In this document: positions 1 through 4,007 of the stretch, in pieces
Position numbering within the stretch: the stretch's first letter is position 1
Layout of the letters: every line of letters starts with the position of its first letter
NCBI GenBank assembly: GCA_041477005.1
Contig: JBGOUJ010000455.1
Location: 1-6,370, forward strand
Direction of reading: 5' to 3'
DNA length: 6,370 nucleotides
Origin: JBGOUJ01 sp041477005
GTDB lineage: Bacteria > Acidobacteriota > Terriglobia > Bryobacterales > JACQDG01
Made by a program: the position numbers and the translations under genes
Notes under the pieces: model-generated
What the model was told of the DNA's origin: nothing
Databases searched by the model: none
The model's input: the letters and a program-made list of their open reading frames with translations, nothing else

Positions 1-188
1 ATTGAGTCGCCAGCTTTCAGCCATCAGCATTGAGTCGCCAGCTTTCAGCCATCAGCATTGAGTCGCCAGCTTTCAGCCATCAGCATTGAGTCGCCAGCTT
101 TCAGCCATCAGCGTTCAGCCGTCAGCTTTCAGCGGTCAGCCATCAGCATTCAGTCGCCACTTTCAGCGGTCAGCGGTCAGCGGCCAGC
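1..188. repeat. Nested heptamer tandem repeat array (7-bp unit, 28-bp higher-order unit)
   Basis: The stretch parses without gaps into 27 consecutive 7-bp units of consensus NNTCAGC. Bases 1-112 are four identical 28-bp copies, each made of ATTGAGT, CGCCAGC, TTTCAGC and CATCAGC. From 113 the units are shuffled variants (GTTCAGC, CGTCAGC, TTTCAGC, GGTCAGC, CATCAGC, ATTCAGT and so on), ending with GGCCAGC at 182-188. One unit (155-160) has lost a base, reading CGCCAC. The array begins at the window edge, so its true length is unknown. Neither 7 nor 28 is a multiple of 3, and TGA recurs on both strands, so it is not coding. It resembles in kind the short tandemly repeated heptanucleotides known from cyanobacteria, but the unit differs. 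Its function is unknown; slippage plus recent amplification of the 28-mer would explain it. Confidence 0.95.
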
Positions 189-420
189 TTCCGAGGAGGG
201 ATCGCTGGTGGAAGAGGGTTGACTTTGGCTGCGGCTGAGGGATGCAGCAGTCGGGTTGATTTGGAGGGTTCACGAGCGCTGCGCCGCTGGTTTCCGGCGC
301 GTGGGCGCGGCGGTGACGCCAGTAATGCCGCAAGCGGTACGCGAGTACCGGCGCAAAACGGGAAGTTCGTGTCATTGTCGTTCGCGGGTTACAGAGTTAT
401 CTTTGCAGACGGAGAACTTC
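189..420 (+). other. Gene-free leader region upstream of the Flp pilin
   Basis: No convincing gene is seen between the repeat array and the pilin start. The pilin frame stays open upstream to 256, but that extension is Arg-rich, has no recognisable domain, and would bury the prepilin leader. A perfect hairpin lies at 335-350. A weak sigma70-like pair, TTGTCG at 375-380 and TATCTT at 398-403 with a 17-bp spacer, would start transcription near 410, only just before the ribosome binding site at 411-416. It is at best a tentative promoter. No good sigma54 GG-N10-GC match was found next to the TTGCA at 403-407. Confidence 0.5.
335..350 (+). other. Perfect short hairpin with GNRA-type loop in the pilin leader
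   Basis: CGGTAC (335-340) and GTACCG (345-350) form a perfect 6-bp stem around the four-base loop GCGA, which fits the stable GNRA tetraloop class in RNA. It lies about 70 bases before the pilin ATG. No T-tract follows, so it is not a standard terminator. It would be in the pilin mRNA only if transcription starts upstream of 335. Confidence 0.35.
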
Positions 421-609
421 ATGACGAAACTTTACCTGACGCTGCTACGGATGCTTGACGAGGAGCTCGGCCAGGATCTGGTGGAATATGCCTTATTAGC
501 GGGCTTTATCGTTGTGGCGGGAGGTATGTTCGTTCCTATCTCCGTGGCAGGCAGCATCAGCCAGCTCTTCAGCAGATTGGCTTCCGTCGTGAACAAAATC
601 GCTCTATAA
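421..609 (+). CDS. flp: Flp/Fap-type (type IVc) pilin, 62 aa precursor
   Basis: This is the major-subunit type of the Flp/Tad pilus, a thin adhesive fibre assembled from the inner membrane. The precursor has a 17-residue leader (MTKLYLTLLRMLDEELG) ending in glycine, then QDLVEYALL, the hallmark of the family. A TadV/CpaA-type prepilin peptidase should cut between G17 and Q18, leaving a mature protein with Glu at position 5 and Tyr at 6. Residues 24-46 form the single hydrophobic helix, followed by a short polar tail ending VVNKIAL. The length of 62 aa is normal for Flp pilins. The ATG is chosen because GGAGAA at 411-416 is well spaced and because it gives a normal leader; the open frame upstream is ignored. 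The gene faces the TadZ/CpaE-like gene. No other pilin or assembly gene lies on this strand nearby, so it is either a detached pilin gene or the last gene of a locus outside the window. Confidence 0.93.
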   Translation: MTKLYLTLLRMLDEELGQDLVEYALLAGFIVVAGGMFVPISVAGSISQLFSRLASVVNKIAL

Positions 610-613
610 GCCA

Positions 614-646
614 CGGCGGTATTTCCGCCGCGCCCGGGTGCGGCGG
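614..646. terminator. Overlapping GC-rich hairpins in the convergent gap after flp
   Basis: Two mutually exclusive hairpins share CCGCCG at 625-630. The first pairs CGGCGG (614-619) with CCGCCG (625-630) around the loop TATTT. The second pairs CCGCCGCGC (625-633) with the arm at 638-646 around CCGG, a 9-bp stem with one G-U pair, and is followed by pyrimidine-rich sequence (650-659). The position, just after the pilin stop and between two converging genes, suits a terminator, perhaps bidirectional. There is no clear U-tract on either strand, so strong intrinsic termination is uncertain. Confidence 0.45.
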
Positions 647-705
647 ATGCCTCCTTCTTACGAGCATCAGCGGCACGCGGCGGCGCCGCAAGCAATGTAC
701 GGGAT

Positions 706-2139
706 TTACTGCGACTGTGTGACTCTGCTGGATCGCTTTAGAAACGCCCAACGTAGGGGTCGTGGGAGCGTCCATCGCACCCCGTTCAGGCGTTCTCTGT
801 GGAATGCTACCGTTGCTGCCACCCTTCCGCCGAACAGCTTCAGCCGGTCCCCAACGAGCGCGGACTTTTTCAAGGGCGACGAAACACCGGTGATGCTACG
901 AGCGAAGGTCCGAAGACCGCGGCCCAGCTCCGCGTGTGTGCTCACCAGCTCGGCCTGTAGGGATGCCCTGTTCGCCGCCGAATAGTCGTTAGGCAGCTCG
1001 CAGGCAATCGGAATTCTAACTATCTTGGCCACGTCCCTGGCGCTCAGCGAGCCGGGCGCTCTACCTACCCGGTTCAGCACCAGGCGCACCGCGTCCGGCG
1101 CAATACCACAGTTCTGCAAATCCTGGGCCTTCCGCTGCGCCAAATGAAGCGAAGCGGCTTCCGAGGTGCACACCAGATAAATCGTCTCGGCCTGCGCGAG
1201 CACATCCTGGCACGAGCTGAAGGCTGCCGGCGGCAGGTCCACGACCACCCAGTCATAGGCGTTTCGCGCGGCTGTAAAAAGCGCCCCCGATCGCGAAAGG
1301 TCCCCTGGGGAGAACACATGGTTTCGCGGAGGCAGCAGTACATCCGCGCCCTTCCATCGGCACGTCAGCCGGTTCCACATCTCATGGAGGCAGTCGGTTC
1401 GCTCGAAAGCGTCGGCCAGCGTGTATCGCGGTTCTAGCCGCAGCCGGAAATCGAGCGTCCCGGAATGGAAGTCCCAGTCCACCAAGAGGGCGGCTTTCTC
1501 GGCCGCCTGAGAAATGGCGGCTGCGACGTGGGTGGCCACCGTCGACGCGCCGGAACCCCCCTGTACCGGAAGAAATGCGATCAGGCGCCCCTTGGGTCCC
1601 ACGCCGGCGGCCTGTGTCTTCCGCGGTGGCAGACTTTCACCGTTCTGGTTGTGGAACCTGACGCCTATCAGATCGGCGCCGGCCGCCAAGGCCCGCTCCA
1701 ACTGCCCGCGGTCGCGCACTTCAACCAGGGCGTTGAGGTCGAGACGCCGCGCCCCCTGCAGCAGACCGATCATCTCCGCCGGCGACACTCTTCCGAGGCA
1801 CTCACAGGCGCCGGCCCGAATCCCGGAAAGGATCATGTCGGGTGAGTCGGCGTCAGCGGCTGCGATCACGATCTCCTGGTAGGCCGCGTGAAGCTCGCGA
1901 ACCAGCCTCAAAGCCGCTTCCGGTTCGCTCAATCCGATGATTACCGTCGGCGACGGCTGGGTATCCATCCAGTGGCGGAATTGTTCTAATCCTGGATGCT
2001 GCGGCAGCAGTATGGCCTTGCGACACTCGGAGCCGGAGCGAGCCTCCCACAGCGCGTTGATCAACTCGTCCCGGGGCTCGATCAGCAGCAGCCGGCGGCG
2101 CCCGTCTCCCGGTTGATCGGCTTCAAAAAACCTGTCCAT
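706..2139 (-). CDS. TadZ/CpaE-like Flp pilus assembly protein (pseudo-receiver plus MinD/ParA-fold ATPase domain)
   Basis: TadZ/CpaE proteins place the Flp/Tad pilus machine at its site in the cell and belong to the ParA/MinD ATPase superfamily. Residues ~15-125 look like an atypical receiver: LLLIEPRDEL at the first strand, VIIGL (66-70) where the phospho-accepting Asp should be, and GIRAGACECL (107-115). Phosphorylation is therefore unlikely. Residues ~131-170 (LVEV, then LERALAAGADLIGV) resemble indole-3-glycerol-phosphate synthase and are odd here. The ATPase part starts at ~185: deviant P-loop QGGSGAST (193-200), LLVDWDF (218-224) with the DxD element, and Walker B-like WVVVDLPP (297-304). 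QGGSGAST lacks both the signature lysine and the P-loop lysine, so hydrolysis may be lost. Residues 421-477 form a basic tail (13 K/R, 2 acidic). The ATG follows a purine-rich AAGGGAAGGG about nine bases upstream. The gene lies 66 bases after the PilZ gene, probably in one operon, and converges on flp. Confidence 0.85.
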   Translation of the reverse strand: MDRFFEADQPGDGRRRLLLIEPRDELINALWEARSGSECRKAILLPQHPGLEQFRHWMDTQPSPTVIIGLSEPEAALRLVRELHAAYQEIVIAAADADSPDMILSGIRAGACECLGRVSPAEMIGLLQGARRLDLNALVEVRDRGQLERALAAGADLIGVRFHNQNGESLPPRKTQAAGVGPKGRLIAFLPVQGGSGASTVATHVAAAISQAAEKAALLVDWDFHSGTLDFRLRLEPRYTLADAFERTDCLHEMWNRLTCRWKGADVLLPPRNHVFSPGDLSRSGALFTAARNAYDWVVVDLPPAAFSSCQDVLAQAETIYLVCTSEAASLHLAQRKAQDLQNCGIAPDAVRLVLNRVGRAPGSLSARDVAKIVRIPIACELPNDYSAANRASLQAELVSTHAELGRGLRTFARSITGVSSPLKKSALVGDRLKLFGGRVAATVAFHRERLNGVRWTLPRPLRWAFLKRSSRVTQSQ

Positions 2140-2205
2140 TGGCTCGAACCCTTCCCTTGAGCTGCCCCATCTCCCTAAAGCGCTCTCCGCACGGTTAGAC
2201 TTTCA

Positions 2206-2514
2206 TTAGCATTCATCCGACGTCCAGGTCATCCCGCTGATCAGGTTCAGCCCAGCGAGAAAAGACCGTCCGTGCTGCTCCGAGTACCTGACCCAGGCGA
2301 ACCCTCGAAGCACCTCACCTCGGACCTGGACCATCGCTGCGACCGGCAGGGGCCGGCAGCTCGTCACCTGCATGCCCTCATAGGAGACATCGATAACCTC
2401 GGTCGCCGTTTGCTGGACCTCGCCGTTTGGCGACGACCAGGTTACTTCGAGGCTGCCCTCGCAAGGGAAACGCTCCTGCTTCCGACTCTTCGTATGATTT
2501 GCATCCGAATCCAT
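2206..2514 (-). CDS. Single-domain PilZ protein (predicted cyclic di-GMP receptor), 102 aa
   Basis: This is a stand-alone PilZ domain, a small beta-barrel that binds cyclic di-GMP and passes the signal to motility, pilus or polysaccharide systems. Counted from the chosen start, the binding signature is intact: RKQER (R11xxxR15) at the N-terminus and DVSYEG (D42xS44xxG47) at the start of the barrel, then the family's late FLAGLNLI strand near residues 85-92. Almost nothing lies outside the domain, so it must act by binding a partner. The start was set at ATG 2514: AGGAGG on the minus strand (2521-2526) sits six bases before it, whereas a GTG at 2532 would put this ribosome binding site inside the coding region. 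The gene is downstream of the tandem-PilZ gene and 66 bases before the TadZ/CpaE-like gene, all on one strand, which points to pilus or surface-attachment control. It ends just after WTSDEC. Confidence 0.88.
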   Translation of the reverse strand: MDSDANHTKSRKQERFPCEGSLEVTWSSPNGEVQQTATEVIDVSYEGMQVTSCRPLPVAAMVQVRGEVLRGFAWVRYSEQHGRSFLAGLNLISGMTWTSDEC

Positions 2515-2651
2515 TTTGGTCCTCCTCAACACACCGCCACACCGCTTAAAGCACCGCCCCGACCCGTTCGTTGAGACTTCTTGGCGTGACTACAAGGCCC
2601 GGGTGGGCGAGAATTTACCAACGCCACGTCGTTGTTGACCGGGATCCCGCT
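2515..2651 (-). other. Intergenic spacer between the two PilZ genes
   Basis: The 137-base gap holds the ribosome binding site of the downstream PilZ gene and a short GC-rich inverted repeat (GCCC-ACCC-GGGC on the minus strand, near 2600). I see no gene, no strong terminator and no clear sigma70 promoter. The gap is long enough to hide a promoter, so co-transcription of the two PilZ genes is likely but not shown. Confidence 0.4.
2521..2526 (-). promoter_or_regulatory. Strong ribosome binding site that fixes the PilZ start
   Basis: The minus strand reads AGGAGG followed by ACCAAA and ATG, a full anti-16S match with ideal spacing. It shows that translation starts at 2514 and not at the in-frame GTG at 2532. 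Confidence 0.85.
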
Positions 2652-3290
2652 CTAGCCCAAGTACTCGGCGGAGTTCTTCGCGTACGCGGGCCTTACAAGC
2701 TGGACGCCGCCCACGAACTTCGCACCATCGTTCGCGCAGTAGAGCAGCACGCCGAGGCATTCCATCGTCTCCCCCGAGATCCGGACATGGCTTTGGGCTG
2801 GGATCTCCTCGATCATCTCGATTTGAATCCCATCTTCGGTGACGTTCGAAACGGTCACCATCACTGTCCTTGACGCCCCGGAGCGATCCTTCCAGCACAA
2901 TTCTCCCAGCCCGGTTGCGGAAAGGCGGTTGTGCCGGCGACGCTCGTGAGGCACCAGGCGAACACCCGCTCGGAAGCCTTGGCCATCCCACCGGCAATAG
3001 CGGATGGCGCCTTTCTTTTCGCTCAGACTCCAGTTCAGAAGAACCGTCTGGCCGACTGCGATGGACTCCGGGATGCTGATCGCCACTCCCTCCGCCGAGA
3101 AGTCCTGCACTTCGACCGCCGCGCTGCGCGTCGAACCCGAGGAGCTCGGCCAGGACAGCTTTGCGGCCTTGGGGCCGGGCGGCTGGCGTTCGAAACGGCG
3201 ACGATTGTGGGCAAACTCCGCCGTCTGCTCACCTAGTGAGGCAGGTTTAGGCGACTTCGGGGTGAACCAACGAGTGAATACCGTGCTCAT
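2652..3290 (-). CDS. Tandem PilZ-domain protein, 212 aa
   Basis: Two PilZ domains stand head to tail, with residues counted from the ATG at 3290. Domain 1 (~28-113) has RRFER (R31xxxR35), DFSAEG (D63xSxxG68) and the late strand FRAGVRLV. Domain 2 (~116-199) starts at once with RRHNR (R118xxxR122), has NVTEDG (N149xTxxG154) and ends FVGGVQLV. Both therefore carry the cyclic di-GMP signature, the second with Thr replacing the usual Ser. A short N-terminal segment (FTRWFTPKSPKP) with aromatic and basic residues could touch a membrane or partner. No catalytic or membrane domain is present. The start is uncertain: no strong ribosome binding site is seen before ATG 3290 or before ATG 3308 (six residues longer), and the open frame to 3701 is non-protein-like and runs antisense through the neighbouring gene. 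It is the first of three minus-strand genes ending in the TadZ/CpaE-like gene. Confidence 0.85.
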   Translation of the reverse strand: MSTVFTRWFTPKSPKPASLGEQTAEFAHNRRRFERQPPGPKAAKLSWPSSSGSTRSAAVEVQDFSAEGVAISIPESIAVGQTVLLNWSLSEKKGAIRYCRWDGQGFRAGVRLVPHERRRHNRLSATGLGELCWKDRSGASRTVMVTVSNVTEDGIQIEMIEEIPAQSHVRISGETMECLGVLLYCANDGAKFVGGVQLVRPAYAKNSAEYLG

Positions 3291-3479
3291 GACCCGAGTG
3301 TGCGCCATTTGGGTCGCTCGAAACAATGGGATAGCGGTCACATCTTTATCTAGTACCAAAGGAGCCGGCGTAGCCTGAAGGTACCTAAGTAGTTCGCTGC
3401 AAAGGGAATGAGCCGAGCGCGGCAGAACGGCTTCGAGCTTCTGGGAGAATTGCCTTGACTCGCGGTTGCGCCAGGGAGT
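3291..3479. other. Divergent intergenic region between the PilZ genes and the Cys-rich/receptor genes
   Basis: This stretch must hold the promoters for both directions. On the plus strand a fair sigma70 pair ends at 3484. On the minus strand I find only AT-rich patches (around 3340-3355, TAGATAAAG) without a well-spaced -35, so no promoter is called. A short imperfect inverted repeat, AGTACC (about 3352-3357) against GGTACC (about 3380-3385), flanks the middle and might be an operator, but it is weak. Confidence 0.35.
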
Positions 3480-3484
3480 ATGCT
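3455..3484 (+). promoter_or_regulatory. Candidate sigma70 promoter before/within the start of the Cys-rich gene
   Basis: TTGACT (3455-3460, 5 of 6 matches to the -35 consensus) is followed after 18 bases by TATGCT (3479-3484, 4 of 6 to the -10). Transcription would begin near 3490. The -10 overlaps the first available ATG (3480), so if this promoter is used the gene must start further in, most simply at GTG 3495. Confidence 0.4.
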
Positions 3485-3890
3485 CTCCTCCAAAGTGCAA
3501 AAGGCTGTACACTCCAGGCCATCGTGGCTGCGCCGCTCGGTGGCGGCGTTGCTGATGCTTTTGCTGCCCGCAGCCTGGGCTGCCCCGCTCGCCGCTCGAT
3601 CCCTGCTGGACCGCACCTCGGGGATGGCCTGTTGTCGCAAGAACGCCCACTCCTGCTGCCATAGGACGGCTCACGGCGACGGTCCGGCGCTGGCATCGCA
3701 ACCGGAATGCGGCGGCAAGTGTGCTCCGCTCGCGTTCTCCTCAAACGCTGTCTCCCGGCAGATCGCTGTTACGACCGAGCGGTTTCAGCCGTTTGAATCG
3801 TCCTCGAAGATTCGCGCGGCGGTTCGACTCCGTCCAGCCACATCCCAATACGAACTCGATCTCTACCAACGGCCTCCACCTCCAGCGTGA
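3480..3890 (+). CDS. Small exported cysteine-rich protein of unknown function
   Basis: I do not recognise a named family. The protein has a signal peptide: RR at 18-19, a hydrophobic stretch VAALLMLLLPAAWA (21-34), and a likely cut near A34. The mature part carries six cysteines in a suggestive pattern, CCRKNAHSCCH (51-61, CC-x6-CC-H) and CGGKC (77-81), which could bind a metal or form disulfides. The C-terminus ends YQRPPPPA. The gene lies 117 bases upstream of the TonB-dependent receptor on the same strand, so it may be a periplasmic or surface partner in uptake. The start is doubtful: AGGGAG (3473-3478) stands only one base before ATG 3480, too close to serve, and a promoter -10 overlaps the ATG. 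GTG 3495 (residue 6) also leaves a complete signal peptide. Coding is supported by the signal peptide and clustered cysteines, not by homology. Confidence 0.65.
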   Translation: MLSSKVQKAVHSRPSWLRRSVAALLMLLLPAAWAAPLAARSLLDRTSGMACCRKNAHSCCHRTAHGDGPALASQPECGGKCAPLAFSSNAVSRQIAVTTERFQPFESSSKIRAAVRLRPATSQYELDLYQRPPPPA

Positions 3891-4007
3891 ATCCGTACGA
3901 AGGCTGAATCTGTTTTCCTCAAAGTCCTGAGATAGCTTCGTCGACCTGCCGCCACCCTGGCGTCGCGCAGCCCGTCCCAGACAATTTTTCGATGTGGATG
4001 CATTTCT

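Noticed and set aside
1..112. 28-bp repeats as a possible CRISPR array
   Set aside because: The copies are directly adjacent with no unique spacers, and the unit resolves into heptamers; no cas gene is present.
256..420. N-terminal extension of the pilin frame
   Set aside because: It would place about 55 Arg- and Cys-containing residues before the prepilin leader. The ATG at 421 has a proper ribosome binding site and gives a normal 17-residue leader.
638..985. 115-codon plus-strand frame just after the pilin
   Set aside because: It overlaps the hairpins and then the 3' end of the TadZ/CpaE-like gene in antisense; its composition is Arg/Pro-rich and no family resemblance is seen.
1465..1882. 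Plus-strand open frames inside the TadZ/CpaE-like gene
   Set aside because: They lie antisense to clear ATPase motifs, lack ribosome binding sites and show no domain or signal.
2515..2532. GTG start at 2532 for the single PilZ gene
   Set aside because: The AGGAGG ribosome binding site at 2521-2526 would then lie inside the coding region; it is perfectly spaced for ATG 2514.
3291..3701. N-terminal extension of the tandem PilZ gene to 3701
   Set aside because: The extra 137 residues look non-protein-like, run antisense across the exported Cys-rich gene, and contain no domain. A normal start exists at 3290 or 3308.
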